From Rhodobiaceae bacterium (lineage in GTDB: Bacteria > Pseudomonadota > Alphaproteobacteria > Rhizobiales > Tepidamorphaceae): a stretch of 64,000 nucleotides of DNA. The position numbers and the translations under genes were made by a program. The stretch's first letter is position 1. Every line of letters begins with the position of its first letter. This document shows positions 21,266 through 31,147 of the stretch, piece by piece. Where the stretch lies: assembly GCA_020637895.1 (NCBI GenBank), contig JACKJP010000003.1, positions 62,001-126,000 of the forward strand, written 5' to 3'. The notes below the pieces were generated by a model, which worked only from the letters and a program-made list of their open reading frames with translations, did no database searches and was not told the origin of the DNA.

Positions 21266-22359
21266 CGCGCAGACCCATTCTTCTCGCGGCGGGCGGAACC
21301 GGTGGGCATCTGTTTCCGGCAGAGGCGCTGGCGGCGGCACTGGCGGCGCGCGGCGAGTCCGTTGCGCTCGTTTCCGATCGCCGCGTAGAAGGACTGAGCG
21401 CGCGGTTCCCCGGTGACGTCCATTCCGTCCGCGCGGCAACCGTTACCGGCAAGGGTCTCATAGGCAAGGTCCGGTCGCTGGCCATGCTGGGCGTAGGCTT
21501 TGTCGAGTCGGCGCTTCTGATCCGCCGATTGCGCCCGCGCGCGGTCGTCGGCTTTGGCGGATATCCATCCGTCCCGCCTGTCCTTGCGGCCAGCCTGCTC
21601 GGCGTCCCGACGATTCTTCAGGAACAGAATGCAGTCATGGGCCGGGCAAACCGGTTTCTTGCCGGCCGCGTCAGTCGTATTTCGACGGCGTTTCCCAAGG
21701 TCCAGCTGACGGGCGCCGAGGCCGCGGAGAAATGCGTCATGACCGGCGTTCCGGTGCGACCAGCCGTCATAGACGCGTCGAAGACGCCGTATTCCGCCCC
21801 AACCGCCGACGGTGCGCTTCGCCTCGTCGTGTTCGGCGGCAGCCAGGGTGCGCGGATTTTCGCCGATGTCGTTCCGGGCGCGGTTGCGCGGCTCGACAAA
21901 TCGCTGATAGACCGGCTTGAAATCGTCCAGCAATGCCGTGCCGAGGATATCGAGAAGACCCGCTTTGCCTATGACGCGGTCGGCGCCAGGGCCGAACTCA
22001 GGAGCTTCTTTGACGATCTGCCGGCGCGAATTGCCTCAGCCCATCTTGTCATTGCCCGCTCGGGTGCGAGTACGGTCGCCGAACTCGGCGTCATCGGCCG
22101 TCCGGCAATCCTGGTGCCATTGCCCGGTGCCATCGACAACGACCAGCTCATGAACGCGAGTGCCTTTGTCCATGGCGGCGCGGGCTGGCTCGTCCCCCAG
22201 ACGAGCTTCAATCCGACAAAGCTTGCCGAACTTCTGCGGACCATCATGGCGCAGGCGCCCGATCTTGCCGACAAGGCCGGCAAGGCCGCAAATCTCGGCA
22301 ATGCCGATGCCGCGGGCACGCTCGCTGATCTGGTAATGACGACCGCGGCGAACCAATGA
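21262..22359 (+). CDS. murG: UDP-GlcNAc transferase MurG
   Basis: The protein has 365 residues from a GTG start that overlaps the ftsW stop (GTGA). It converts lipid I to lipid II at the inner face of the membrane. The first glycine-rich loop reads LLAAGGTGGHLFPAEALA (about 7-24), followed by VVGFGGYPSVPPVLAA, LQEQNAVMGRANRFL and VFGGSQGARIF. RSGASTVAELGVIGRPAILVPLPGAIDNDQLMNA forms the UDP-sugar site. A longer frame beginning inside ftsW is rejected because the GTG start gives the canonical MurG N-terminus. Confidence 0.96.
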   Translation: MTRRPILLAAGGTGGHLFPAEALAAALAARGESVALVSDRRVEGLSARFPGDVHSVRAATVTGKGLIGKVRSLAMLGVGFVESALLIRRLRPRAVVGFGGYPSVPPVLAASLLGVPTILQEQNAVMGRANRFLAGRVSRISTAFPKVQLTGAEAAEKCVMTGVPVRPAVIDASKTPYSAPTADGALRLVVFGGSQGARIFADVVPGAVARLDKSLIDRLEIVQQCRAEDIEKTRFAYDAVGARAELRSFFDDLPARIASAHLVIARSGASTVAELGVIGRPAILVPLPGAIDNDQLMNASAFVHGGAGWLVPQTSFNPTKLAELLRTIMAQAPDLADKAGKAANLGNADAAGTLADLVMTTAANQ

Positions 22360-22375
22360 GAAAGACAGGGAATAG

Positions 22376-23800
22376 ATGCGTCCACCCATAGACACAGGCC
22401 TGATCCACTTCGTCGGTATCGGCGGCATCGGAATGAGCGGAATTGCCGAAATCCTGCTCAACCTGGGCTATCAGGTTCAGGGGAGCGATGCGGCAGACAG
22501 CGCGAACGTGAAGCGTCTGCGCGAACATGGGGCGAAGGTCTTCATCGGCCACGACGCAGCCAATCTGGGCGATGCGCGCGTCGTCGTCGTGTCGTCTGCC
22601 ATCAAGCGCGACAACCCCGAACTCGCCGGCGCGCGCGAGAAGCGGCTGCCGGTCGTTCGGCGTGCGGATATGCTCGCGCAGCTCATGCGGTTCAAGTCGT
22701 GCATCGCTGTCGCGGGCACGCACGGCAAGACGACGACGACCTCGATCGTTGCGTCGCTGCTCGATGCCGGCGGGCTCGATCCGACTGTCGTCAACGGCGG
22801 CATCATCAACGCTTTCGGCACCAATGCGCGGCTCGGCAAGGGCGACTGGATGGTCGTGGAGGCAGACGAATCCGATGGTACGTTCGTTCGTCTGCCGGCC
22901 GAAGTCGGGATCATCACCAATATCGATCCGGAACATCTCGATCATTACGGATCGTTCGATGCGGCCAAGGCGGCATTCAAGATATTCGTCGAGAACCTGC
23001 CGTTCTACGGATTTGCCGTGATGTGTATCGACCATCCGGAAGTCCAGGCGCTTGTCGGGCGCATAGAGGACCGGACCGTCATTACCTATGGCGAAAATCC
23101 GCAGGCCGACATGCGGCTCGTCGATGTCCAGCCGGGCCCCGACGGTACACGCTTCGCTGTCATCCACCGGGCCCGTTTGACGGGCGTGGAAACGCGGCTG
23201 GACGATCTGATGCTGCCGATGCCCGGGCGCCATAACACGCTCAACGCCGTTGCCGCACTCGCGGTCGCCTACAGGCTCGGCGTGCCGGTCGAAAAGATCC
23301 GTGAGGGTCTGAAGACGTTCGGCGGCGTCAAGCGCCGGTTCACGCTGACAGGCACCTGGAATGGCGTCAGGGTCTATGACGATTACGGCCACCACCCGGT
23401 CGAAATCGCAGCGGCGCTGAAAGCGGCCCGCGACGCCTGCAACGGCCGCGTGATCGCCGTGATGCAGCCGCACCGCTATACGCGGCTGAAGGACCTGTTC
23501 AACGAGTTCTGCTCCTGCTTCAACGATGCCGATACGGTGATTGTCGCGGATGTCTACGCTGCCGGCGAAGCGCCCATCGCCGGCATCGATGCCGATGCGC
23601 TGGTTGCCGGCGTCCGCGGCCGCGGTCACCGCGATGCGCGGCGACTGGAAAAGCCGGAGGCGCTGGCGCGGCTGATTGCCGACATCGCCCGGCCCGACGA
23701 TCTGGTGATCTGTCTCGGCGCGGGTTCGATCACGCAGTGGGCCTATGCTCTGCCGGCGCAGCTTGAATCGATCCGTCCTGCCGCCGGCGGGGCATCATGA
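22376..23800 (+). CDS. murC: UDP-MurNAc:L-Ala ligase MurC
   Basis: The protein has 474 residues. It adds the first amino acid (L-Ala) to UDP-MurNAc. Visible features are [18 protein letters not shown] at the N-terminus, the ATP loop [18 protein letters not shown] (about 111-128), [26 protein letters not shown], and [20 protein letters not shown] in the C-terminal domain. The gene begins 16 bases after murG and ends in an ATGA overlap with murB. Confidence 0.96.
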   Translation: MRPPIDTGLIHFVGIGGIGMSGIAEILLNLGYQVQGSDAADSANVKRLREHGAKVFIGHDAANLGDARVVVVSSAIKRDNPELAGAREKRLPVVRRADMLAQLMRFKSCIAVAGTHGKTTTTSIVASLLDAGGLDPTVVNGGIINAFGTNARLGKGDWMVVEADESDGTFVRLPAEVGIITNIDPEHLDHYGSFDAAKAAFKIFVENLPFYGFAVMCIDHPEVQALVGRIEDRTVITYGENPQADMRLVDVQPGPDGTRFAVIHRARLTGVETRLDDLMLPMPGRHNTLNAVAALAVAYRLGVPVEKIREGLKTFGGVKRRFTLTGTWNGVRVYDDYGHHPVEIAAALKAARDACNGRVIAVMQPHRYTRLKDLFNEFCSCFNDADTVIVADVYAAGEAPIAGIDADALVAGVRGRGHRDARRLEKPEALARLIADIARPDDLVICLGAGSITQWAYALPAQLESIRPAAGGAS

Positions 23801-24747
23801 CCGGGTTTCCCGACATCACGGCAGAAATCGCGGCGGGTTTTCCGAACATGCGCGGGCGCATGATCGCCAATTTCGAACTGGCCCCGCTCACCTGGTTCAA
23901 GGTCGGCGGTCCGGCGCAGGTTCTTTATACGCCCGCTGACGAGGACGATCTTTCAGGGTTTCTCGCCGCGCTCGACCCGAAGATACCGGCAACGGTGATA
24001 GGCGTCGGTTCCAACCTTCTGGTGCGGTCTGGCGGTGTGCCGGGCGTCGTCATCCGGCTGGCACGCGGTTTCGGCGACATCGAGATCGGAAAGGATTGCA
24101 CGGTGACGGTCGGCGCTGCGTTGCCCGACATGCGCGTCGCGCGCGCAGCAGCGGAAGCCTCGGTTGCCGGGCTGTCATTTCTGCGTGGCATCCCCGGCAG
24201 CATCGGCGGGGCGCTCAGGATGAACGGCGGCGCCTATGACGGCGAGACGAAGGATGCGCTCGTGGAAGCGCGCGCCGTTTCGCGCGACGGAAAGATCCAT
24301 GTGCTCACACCTACGCAAATGGGCATGACGTACCGCCACAACGATGCACCGGACGATCTGATCTTTACGGCCGCCGTCTTTCAGGGCCGTCCTGGCAATC
24401 GCGAGGAAATCCTCGCGGAGATGGAGTCCATCACCGAGCGGCGTGAAGCCAGCCAACCCATCAAGAGCCGCACGGGCGGGTCGACATTCAAGAATCCGGA
24501 TCCACCCGGCACGCCCGACCAGCGCAAGGCCTGGAAGCTGATCGATGAAGCCGGCTGCCGCGGGCTCAGGATCGGCGGCGCGCAGATGAGCGAGCAGCAC
24601 TGCAATTTCATGATCAACACCGGCGATGCCACCGCTGACGATCTCGAGGCGCTCGGCGAGGAAGTCCGCCGGCGGGTCAAGCAACGCAGCGGCGTCGAAT
24701 TGCACTGGGAAATCAAGCGGATCGGCATTCCTGCGGAAGGGGCGTGA
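23797..24747 (+). CDS. murB: UDP-N-acetylenolpyruvoylglucosamine reductase MurB
   Basis: The protein has 316 residues. This FAD enzyme reduces UDP-GlcNAc-enolpyruvate to UDP-MurNAc. It has a PCMH-type FAD domain with [19 protein letters not shown] and [45 protein letters not shown] follows. The catalytic region includes [51 protein letters not shown], where Ser of GGSTFKNP acts as proton donor in the type I enzyme. It starts inside the murC stop (ATGA); ddl starts 4 bases after its end. Confidence 0.96.
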   Translation: MTGFPDITAEIAAGFPNMRGRMIANFELAPLTWFKVGGPAQVLYTPADEDDLSGFLAALDPKIPATVIGVGSNLLVRSGGVPGVVIRLARGFGDIEIGKDCTVTVGAALPDMRVARAAAEASVAGLSFLRGIPGSIGGALRMNGGAYDGETKDALVEARAVSRDGKIHVLTPTQMGMTYRHNDAPDDLIFTAAVFQGRPGNREEILAEMESITERREASQPIKSRTGGSTFKNPDPPGTPDQRKAWKLIDEAGCRGLRIGGAQMSEQHCNFMINTGDATADDLEALGEEVRRRVKQRSGVELHWEIKRIGIPAEGA

Positions 24748-24751
24748 GCGA

Positions 24752-25684
24752 ATGGCACGAAGCGACAAGCATGTAGCCGTACTGATGGGCGGCTGGTCGT
24801 CGGAAAGGGAAGTAAGTCTCAACAGCGGCAACGCCTGCGCCGGGGCTCTTGAACGGGCCGGCTATCGCATCACCAAGGTCGATGTCGATCGCGACATCGG
24901 CAGGACGCTGGCGGACCTGAAGCCGGATGTCGCGTTCAATGCGTTGCACGGGCCGTTCGGTGAGGATGGCTGTATCCAGGGCGTGCTGGAAATTCTCGGC
25001 ATTCCCTATACCCATTCCGGCGTCATGGCTTCGGCCGTCGGCATGCACAAGGAAAAGTCGCGCGCACTCTTCAAGGCCGCTGGCGTGCCAATTGCCGAGG
25101 GCAAGGTCTATCTGCGCGAAGACATTGCCCGCGCGCACGTCATGAAGCCTCCCTATGTCATCAAGCCGGTTGCCGAGGGTTCCAGCTATGGCGTCCTGAT
25201 CGTGAACGAGGATCAGGAACATCCGCCGCAGGAACTGCACGGCGCCGAGTGGCGATTTGGCGAAAAGTTACTTGTGGAGCGTTTCATTCCGGGACGGGAG
25301 TTGACATGCGCCGTGATGGGCGATGTGGCTCTCGGTGTCATCGACATCGTCCCGATGGGCACGAAGTTTTATGACTACGAGGCAAAGTACCTTCCCGGGG
25401 GCTCCCGCCACATTCTTCCGGCAGAAATTTCACCGAATATTTACCAGAATATACAAAAGCTTTCTCTGAAGGCGCATCAGGCGCTGGGATGCCGTGGGGT
25501 GAGTCGAGCAGACTTCAGATACGATGACCGGCCGAATGGGACGGGCGAGGTCATCTGTCTTGAAGTCAACACCCAGCCGGGCATGACAGCGACATCACTG
25601 GTGCCCGAACTGGCCGCGCATGCGGGACATTCCTTCGAGGAACTGGTTGCGTGGATTGTGGAGGACGCTTCGTGCGGACGATAG
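24752..25684 (+). CDS. ddl: D-alanine-D-alanine ligase
   Basis: The protein has 310 residues and an ATP-grasp fold. It makes the D-Ala-D-Ala dipeptide used by MurF. It starts with VAVLMGGWSSEREVSLNSGN, then has FNALHGPFGEDGCIQGVLEILGIPYTHSG (E and catalytic loop), KPVAEGSSYGVLIV, LLVERFIPGRELTCAVMGD and CLEVNTQPGMTATSLVPE (metal and D-Ala binding). The ATG at 24752 is chosen because an upstream open extension overlaps murB and is not Ddl-like. The ftsQ start lies inside its last codons. Confidence 0.95.
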   Translation: MARSDKHVAVLMGGWSSEREVSLNSGNACAGALERAGYRITKVDVDRDIGRTLADLKPDVAFNALHGPFGEDGCIQGVLEILGIPYTHSGVMASAVGMHKEKSRALFKAAGVPIAEGKVYLREDIARAHVMKPPYVIKPVAEGSSYGVLIVNEDQEHPPQELHGAEWRFGEKLLVERFIPGRELTCAVMGDVALGVIDIVPMGTKFYDYEAKYLPGGSRHILPAEISPNIYQNIQKLSLKAHQALGCRGVSRADFRYDDRPNGTGEVICLEVNTQPGMTATSLVPELAAHAGHSFEELVAWIVEDASCGR

Positions 25685-26607
25685 GGACGTTGTTGGGGTT
25701 TGATGACGCAGCTCGCAAGGGCAGCGGCGACGCGCGTCGCACCATCTTCTCCGCCGGTCGCAAGCGCGGCCGGCAACTTTCCTATTGGCGCGACCGTGCC
25801 GAACTGCTCGCCAGCCGCTGGCCGCGGCGCGGTGGCGTCATGCTGGCAGCGGGCTTCCTCGCGCTGACAGGCCTTTATGGCGGCTATCTCGGTCACGGCA
25901 TGTCCGGCATGGCGCTGGAAGGTGTCGAGACCGCCGATCACGCCGTCGCGACGGCGGGCCTCAAGATTTCCTCCATCCGTATCAGCGGGCACCGGATGCT
26001 GGGCGAGGAAACGATTGTCGATACGCTCTGGCTTCCGCTCAACGGGTCGCTTCTGTTCTTCAACGCAGGCGCCGCGCGCGAACGCCTTCTGGCCATTCCG
26101 CTGGTCGCGGACGCCTCGGTTCAGAAGCTTTATCCCGATACGCTCGCTGTCACGATTACCGAGCGCACTCCTTACGCCCGCTGGCAGCATGACGGCGAGC
26201 GCGTCATGATCGACCGCGAAGGCGTGCCGATTGGCGGCGACGCGGACCGGCTCGCCGGCAATCTGCCGCTGGTCGTCGGCAAGGGCGCGGCTGAACACGC
26301 CGGAGATCTTCTGGAAAAACTGGCGGCGTACCCGGCCATTTCTGTCAGGCTGTTCGCCGCGATCCGCGTTGCCGACCGCCGCTGGAATCTCAAACTCGAC
26401 AATGGGGTCGACATCAAGCTTCCGGAAAAGAACTTCGGTGAAGCCCTGGCCCTTCTCGACCAGCTCGACAACCGCGATGGCCTGATGCAGCGCGATGTGC
26501 TTGCCGTCGATTTCCGGCTTCCCGACCGCGTGACCGTTTCGCTCTCGGATGCGGTGAGCAAGGAAGTGCGCGAGGAAGTTCGCAAACGTGTGGGAGGCAA
26601 GGCATGA
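25672..26607 (+). CDS. ftsQ: Cell division protein FtsQ
   Basis: The protein has 311 residues from a GTG at 25672, with GGAGG seven bases before it. The start lies inside the last 13 bases of ddl. It is a bitopic division protein with a long basic cytoplasmic segment (about 1-55), one membrane helix (MLAAGFLALTGLYGGYLGHG, about 57-76), a POTRA domain (LKISSIRISGHRMLGEETIVDTLW) and an FtsQ beta domain (about 160-290). It forms FtsQLB with FtsL. An earlier in-frame GTG (25651) would add seven residues and has a weaker site. It is coupled to ftsA by an ATGA overlap. Confidence 0.93.
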   Translation: MRTIGTLLGFDDAARKGSGDARRTIFSAGRKRGRQLSYWRDRAELLASRWPRRGGVMLAAGFLALTGLYGGYLGHGMSGMALEGVETADHAVATAGLKISSIRISGHRMLGEETIVDTLWLPLNGSLLFFNAGAARERLLAIPLVADASVQKLYPDTLAVTITERTPYARWQHDGERVMIDREGVPIGGDADRLAGNLPLVVGKGAAEHAGDLLEKLAAYPAISVRLFAAIRVADRRWNLKLDNGVDIKLPEKNFGEALALLDQLDNRDGLMQRDVLAVDFRLPDRVTVSLSDAVSKEVREEVRKRVGGKA

Positions 26608-27920
26608 GCGCAGGTCTGACCCTCCCAAGACCGCATGATCTTTCCAGCGTTCGCTCGCAGACCATCGCGATGCTCGATGTCGGCAGCGCCAAGGTTTGCT
26701 GCCTGATCGCCCGTCTGACACCGGCGCCGGCGGCAACCCAGCTTTCCGGGCGCAGCCACACGATCGATATCATCGGCATCGGCCAGCAGCGCGCGCAGGG
26801 CGTGCGCCGCGGCGCGATCGTCGACATGGAACTCGCAGAGCGCTCGATCCGTCTGGCGGTAAACCATGCCGAACGCATGGCCGGCGTCACCGTTGAATCC
26901 GTCATCGCATCCTTCGGCGCCGGGCGCCTGAGCGGCGAGATCTTCGATGCGCGTGTCGCTGTCGAGGATGGCGCCGTACGCGATAGCGACATTGCCCGGG
27001 TTATCCGAGCCGGCCGGACCTATTCGATCGGTCCGGATCGCATGGCCATGCATTCGCTGCCGACCGGCTACGCAATCGATGGCGAATCCGGGATCATCGA
27101 GCCGCGCGGCATGGTCGGCCAGGAACTCGGCATCGAAATGCATGTCGTCACGGCCCAGCCGGCGCCGCTGCGCAACCTGATCATGTGTATCGAACGTTGC
27201 CACCTTTCGGTGGAAACGGTGGTTGCCTCGCCCTTCGCCAGTGCTCTGTCCTCACTCGTGGCCGACGAGATGGAACTGGGTGCTGTCTGCATCGACATGG
27301 GTGCGGGGACGACGAGCTTTGCCATTTTCGCGGGCGGCAGTTTCGTCGGTTGCGGCAGCGCGACCGTCGGTGGCCATCACATCACGATGGATCTGGCGCG
27401 TGGCCTGTCGACGACGATCGAGGCAGCCGAACGGATCAAGACGCTTTACGGCAGCGCCATTGGCGGCGGCGCGGATTTTCACGATACGATCGCGGTTCCG
27501 CACATGGACGATCCGAGCGGGCGCGATATCCACAATCAGGTGCCGCGCAGCTTCGTGTGCGACATCATCAGGCCGCGTGTTGAGGAAATTCTCGAGGTCA
27601 CGCGCGACAAGATCAAGGCGAGCGGCGTTGAGGCGCGGGCCGGCCGTCGGGCAGTGCTCGTCGGCGGTGCCTGCCAGATGCCCGGCATGGGCGACATGGC
27701 CGAGCGCATCCTCGGATGCCAGGTCCGCACCGGGCGTCCGCTCGGTGTCTCCGGATTGCCGGAATCGGCGCGCGGGCCAGCCTATAGCGCGGCGGCGGGT
27801 CTGGGGATCTACCCGCAGATCGCGCATATCGAACAACATGAATTGCCCGGCACGAACCGGGCGAGCGGCGCGGGCGGCTACCTTGCCCGTGTCGGAAACT
27901 GGATCAGGGAAGGCTTTTAA
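26604..27920 (+). CDS. ftsA: Cell division protein FtsA
   Basis: The protein has 438 residues. FtsA is the actin-like membrane anchor of the FtsZ ring. Visible features are IAMLDVGSAKVCCLIARL (phosphate 1 loop), VRRGAIVDMELAERSIRLAV (1C domain), AVCIDMGAGTTSFAIFAGG (phosphate 2), AVLVGGACQMPGMGDMAERILG (adenosine loop) and a C-terminal amphipathic helix, GYLARVGNWIREGF, that would bind the membrane. The 81-bp gap to ftsZ contains a short ORF described separately. Confidence 0.95.
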   Translation: MSAGLTLPRPHDLSSVRSQTIAMLDVGSAKVCCLIARLTPAPAATQLSGRSHTIDIIGIGQQRAQGVRRGAIVDMELAERSIRLAVNHAERMAGVTVESVIASFGAGRLSGEIFDARVAVEDGAVRDSDIARVIRAGRTYSIGPDRMAMHSLPTGYAIDGESGIIEPRGMVGQELGIEMHVVTAQPAPLRNLIMCIERCHLSVETVVASPFASALSSLVADEMELGAVCIDMGAGTTSFAIFAGGSFVGCGSATVGGHHITMDLARGLSTTIEAAERIKTLYGSAIGGGADFHDTIAVPHMDDPSGRDIHNQVPRSFVCDIIRPRVEEILEVTRDKIKASGVEARAGRRAVLVGGACQMPGMGDMAERILGCQVRTGRPLGVSGLPESARGPAYSAAAGLGIYPQIAHIEQHELPGTNRASGAGGYLARVGNWIREGF

Positions 27921-27921
27921 C

Positions 27922-28005
27922 ATGACCGGACGCATGAATGGCGCAAGACCATCAGCCGGTCTCATTTACGTGGCGAGCGCGGCTCGACCGAGGGGAAAGC
28001 CATGA
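27922..28005 (+). CDS. Candidate 27-codon ORF coupled to ftsZ
   Basis: A short frame starts one base after the ftsA stop with ATG ACC GGA CGC, preceded by GGGAAGG at a usable distance. It encodes 27 residues beginning [20 protein letters not shown] and ends in TGA that overlaps the ftsZ ATG (ATGA). That is the same junction used between most genes of this cluster. No known family is recognised. It could be a real microprotein, a translational coupler for ftsZ, or chance. Confidence 0.35.
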   Translation: MTGRMNGARPSAGLIYVASAARPRGKP

Positions 28006-29669
28006 CTATCAACTTGAAAATGCCCGACATTACGGAGCTCAAGCCCCGTATCGTCGTATTCGGCGTGGGCGGCGGCGGCTGCAATGCCGTCAACAACATG
28101 ATCGCATCCAATCTCGACGGCGTTGATTTCGTCGTCGCGAACACTGACGCACAGGCGCTGACGTCCTCGCGGTCAGATCGCATCATCCAGATGGGTGTTG
28201 CTATCACCGAAGGACTGGGTGCCGGCTCGCAGCCGGAAATCGGCCGTGCGGCCGCCGAAGAGGCGATCGGAGAAATCACCGATCATCTTCAGCAGGCGCA
28301 TATGGCCTTCGTCACCGCCGGCATGGGCGGTGGCACGGGCACGGGCGCTGCGCCCGTGATCGCCAAGGCTGCGCGCGAGGCCGGTATCCTGACGGTCGGG
28401 GTCGTGACCAAACCATTCCAGTTCGAAGGCCCGCGGCGCATGGCAATTGCCGACCAGGGCATTGAGGAACTGCAGAAATATGTCGATACCCTCATTGTCA
28501 TCCCGAACCAGAATCTGTTCCGGGTGGCCAATGAGAAGACGACCTTCGCGGAAGCCTTCGCGCTTGCCGATCAGGTTCTCTATTCGGGTGTCGCCTGCAT
28601 CACAGACCTGATGGTCAAGGAAGGCCTGATCAATCTCGACTTCGCCGATGTTCGCACAGTCATGCGCAACATGGGCAAGGCGATGATGGGTACGGGCGAG
28701 GCCTCCGGCGACGACCGGGCGACCAAGGCGGCAGCGGCGGCGATCGCCAACCCGCTGCTCGAAGACGCCTCGATGAAGGGTGCCAAGGGCCTCCTCATCT
28801 CGATCACCGGCGGCAACGACCTGACGCTGTTCGAGGTGGACGAGGCAGCATCGCGCATCCGCAGCGAAGTGGATACCGAGGCCAACGTCATTCTCGGCGC
28901 GACGTTCGACGATGCGCTTGAAGGCGTCATCCGCGTATCCGTCGTGGCTACGGGCATCGACGGCGACAACGGCGAAATGAGCGATGCGGCGGAAGCCTCC
29001 ATCGCGGCCCTGACCGAAAAGCTCCGCAACAGCGCTGCCGCACCGCGGCCGTCACGCATCCCGGAAATCCGGGCGCCGATCGTTGCCGAAGCCGAACCGC
29101 TTCCCGACATGCCGGCAATGCCGGTTGAAGCGGAGCCGGTTGCGCCGGTTGCCATCCAGAGCGGCGATCATACGGTAACGCTGCAGCGCAAGGCTTCGGA
29201 AGAAGCCCTGCCGATTGCAGAGACGACCATCGCTTCCGAGCCGCATTACGAGGAAGCACGGGAATTCATTCCGCCGGTCGCCGAGCGCCCGGAAGCTGCT
29301 GCACGCGTGAGAATGCCGCAAGTGGAAGACTTCCCGCCGATCGCCCAGCGTGAAATCGCCCGCCACCGGGCAGCGCCCGAGGCGGCAACGGAAAGCGCTC
29401 GCCGGCCGAACCTGCTGCAACGACTCGTCGCTGCCGGCATGGGGCGGCCCGAAGACGAGCATGCGGGCGGTGATCGCACCGAACCGCGTGCCCCGGCAGT
29501 GTCGAATCATGACGAGCCGGTATCGGAGTTCGCCAAACAGGCGCGGACTGCGACACCAGACCGCAGTGCGGTGCACGCGCCAAGGCCCGTCGGCGTGTCA
29601 CGGACTGCAACATCAAGTGAAGACGATCAGTACGAAATTCCGGCATTCCTTCGCCGGCAATCGATGTGA
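28002..29669 (+). CDS. ftsZ: Cell division GTPase FtsZ
   Basis: The protein has 555 residues. It is the tubulin-like GTPase that builds the division ring. The GTPase core (about 10-315) contains [24 protein letters not shown], the G-box GGGTGTG at 109-115 and the T7 loop [12 protein letters not shown] long Pro/Ala/Glu/Arg-rich linker of more than 200 residues follows, as is usual in alphaproteobacteria. The C-terminal peptide [14 protein letters not shown] would bind FtsA and other partners. The ribosome site GAGGGGAAAG precedes the ATG. The preceding short ORF overlaps the start. Confidence 0.96.
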   Translation: MTINLKMPDITELKPRIVVFGVGGGGCNAVNNMIASNLDGVDFVVANTDAQALTSSRSDRIIQMGVAITEGLGAGSQPEIGRAAAEEAIGEITDHLQQAHMAFVTAGMGGGTGTGAAPVIAKAAREAGILTVGVVTKPFQFEGPRRMAIADQGIEELQKYVDTLIVIPNQNLFRVANEKTTFAEAFALADQVLYSGVACITDLMVKEGLINLDFADVRTVMRNMGKAMMGTGEASGDDRATKAAAAAIANPLLEDASMKGAKGLLISITGGNDLTLFEVDEAASRIRSEVDTEANVILGATFDDALEGVIRVSVVATGIDGDNGEMSDAAEASIAALTEKLRNSAAAPRPSRIPEIRAPIVAEAEPLPDMPAMPVEAEPVAPVAIQSGDHTVTLQRKASEEALPIAETTIASEPHYEEAREFIPPVAERPEAAARVRMPQVEDFPPIAQREIARHRAAPEAATESARRPNLLQRLVAAGMGRPEDEHAGGDRTEPRAPAVSNHDEPVSEFAKQARTATPDRSAVHAPRPVGVSRTATSSEDDQYEIPAFLRRQSM

Positions 29670-29691
29670 TGGTTGAGTAAAGCCTTGAAAA

Positions 29692-29728
29692 GCCGTGCAA
29701 ATCGACCTTCCCCTTCGATTTGCACGGC
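29692..29728. repeat. 14-bp perfect inverted repeat after ftsZ
   Basis: GCCGTGCAAATCGA at 29692-29705 and TCGATTTGCACGGC at 29715-29728 form a perfect 14-bp stem with a 9-base loop, 22 bases beyond the ftsZ stop. The plus strand has no U-run after it, but on the minus strand the stem is followed by TTTT. It could end or protect the dcw transcript, or stop antisense transcription entering ftsZ. Confidence 0.6.
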
Positions 29729-29963
29729 CAGGGCATTTGTGGCGTAAGGCGTTCTGAAATGTGGCGAAATGGTAACACGGCGAAAAAATCCGTGATTTGG
29801 CGACGCAACGGGATTCCGGTAGAACTTACTGCGAATTCAGGGGCTGGACTTCTTACAGAGTGCCTTGGGGGCAGGGCGCAGTTCTCCAAAAAAGAAGTCT
29901 CAGTGTTTCGAACAGACAGATCTGGCAGCAGATTTTCTTGTTCCAGTTGCGGGTAAGGGGCGA
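29729..29963 (+). promoter_or_regulatory. lpxC upstream region with a long-range inverted repeat
   Basis: The 235 bases before lpxC hold no credible gene. GACTTCTT at 29847-29854 and AAGAAGTC at 29892-29899 are perfect 8-base inverted copies 37 bases apart, and could fold the 5' leader of lpxC. A separate promoter for lpxC is plausible here, but no consensus hexamers stood out. Confidence 0.3.
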
Positions 29964-30938
29964 ATGACGAAATCCCAGGCAACCACGCAGTCGGCCCATG
30001 CCGTGCAAACGACACTTGCCGAGCAGGTCGTTCTCGAGGGCATCGGCGTTCACAGCGGCGCTCCGGCCTCCGTCATCATCCATCCCGCCAGCCCCGATAC
30101 CGGCATACTCTTTGTCCGTACGGGCCTGACAGGTGGCCGCGAAGTCGAAATTCCGGCCAGGGTCAGCGCGGTCTCCTCGACCGATCTGTGCACCTGCCTC
30201 GGTACGCCGCGCGGGCTTTCGATCGCCACGGTCGAACACCTGATGGCAGCCCTTTGCGGCCTCGGTGTGGACAATGCTGTCGTCGAGATCGATTCCGACG
30301 AAGTCCCGATCATGGACGGTTCGGCCGAAGCCTTCGTCGACGCGATCGACCAGGTTGGTCTGCGCCACCATATGGCCCCTCGCAAATTCATCCGTGTGCT
30401 GAAGCCGGTCCGTTTCCAGAGCGGCGACGCTTTCGGTGAACTTTTGCCCTTCGACGGGCGGCGTTTCGAGATCGAAATCGATTTCGATTCGCATCTGGTC
30501 GGTCAGCAGAAGATCGAATTCGATCTGCAGCCCGGCATTTTCCGTACCGAGCTTTCCCGTGCGCGCACCTTCGGTTTCATGAAGGATGTCGAGCGTCTTT
30601 GGGCCGGTGGCTTTGCTCTCGGTGCTTCGCTCGACAACACGGTGGTGATCGGCGAGACCAATCTGGTCAACCCGGAAGGCCTTCGCTACGCCGACGAGTT
30701 CGTCCGCCACAAGGCACTGGATGCCGTTGGCGACCTCGCGCTGGCTGGCGCGCCGATACTCGGCAAGTACCGTTCCGCCCGTGGCGGTCACAAGGTCAAT
30801 TGCGGCGTCGTTTCAGCCCTTCTGGCTGACCGGACCGCGTGGACCATGGTGGAAGAATTGCCGCAGCGCCGTGAAAGCGGGCATGCTGAAATCAGCGCGG
30901 CAGCATCCGGCCCGGTCTACAAACCCGTCGTTTCCTGA
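29964..30938 (+). CDS. lpxC: UDP-3-O-acyl-N-acetylglucosamine deacetylase LpxC
   Basis: The protein has 324 residues. It catalyses the committed step of lipid A synthesis. Typical elements are QTTLAEQVVLEGIGVHSG at the N-terminus, VSTVEHLMAALCGLGVDN-like sequence (here ATVEHLMAALCGLGVDNAVVEID, with a zinc-ligand His), MDGSAEAFVDAI, RTFGFMKDVERLWAGGFALGASLDN, and EFVRHKALDAVGDLALAG carrying the HKxxD zinc ligands. The C-terminus contains GGHKVN. The ATG at 29964 is preferred over upstream extensions because it gives a family-like N-terminus. Its place after ftsZ is conserved in proteobacteria. Confidence 0.95.
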   Translation: MTKSQATTQSAHAVQTTLAEQVVLEGIGVHSGAPASVIIHPASPDTGILFVRTGLTGGREVEIPARVSAVSSTDLCTCLGTPRGLSIATVEHLMAALCGLGVDNAVVEIDSDEVPIMDGSAEAFVDAIDQVGLRHHMAPRKFIRVLKPVRFQSGDAFGELLPFDGRRFEIEIDFDSHLVGQQKIEFDLQPGIFRTELSRARTFGFMKDVERLWAGGFALGASLDNTVVIGETNLVNPEGLRYADEFVRHKALDAVGDLALAGAPILGKYRSARGGHKVNCGVVSALLADRTAWTMVEELPQRRESGHAEISAAASGPVYKPVVS

Positions 30939-31147
30939 TCATTTTTCACATCGTGGCACTGGCGGGCTGCAGGATGCCGCAGAAATGCTGCATTCTTGGG
31001 TCAGCGACGTAGGCGCGCGCGCGACAGCCGCGATTGCGGTGTCGACAGGAATTGGGATAACAAGTTGCCCGGCCGGTCGCTTTGCGCGTCGGGTGAGAAT
31101 CGATATGCCGCCAGAGATGGTGGCCAGTTGAAAGGCTGATCAGGCCC

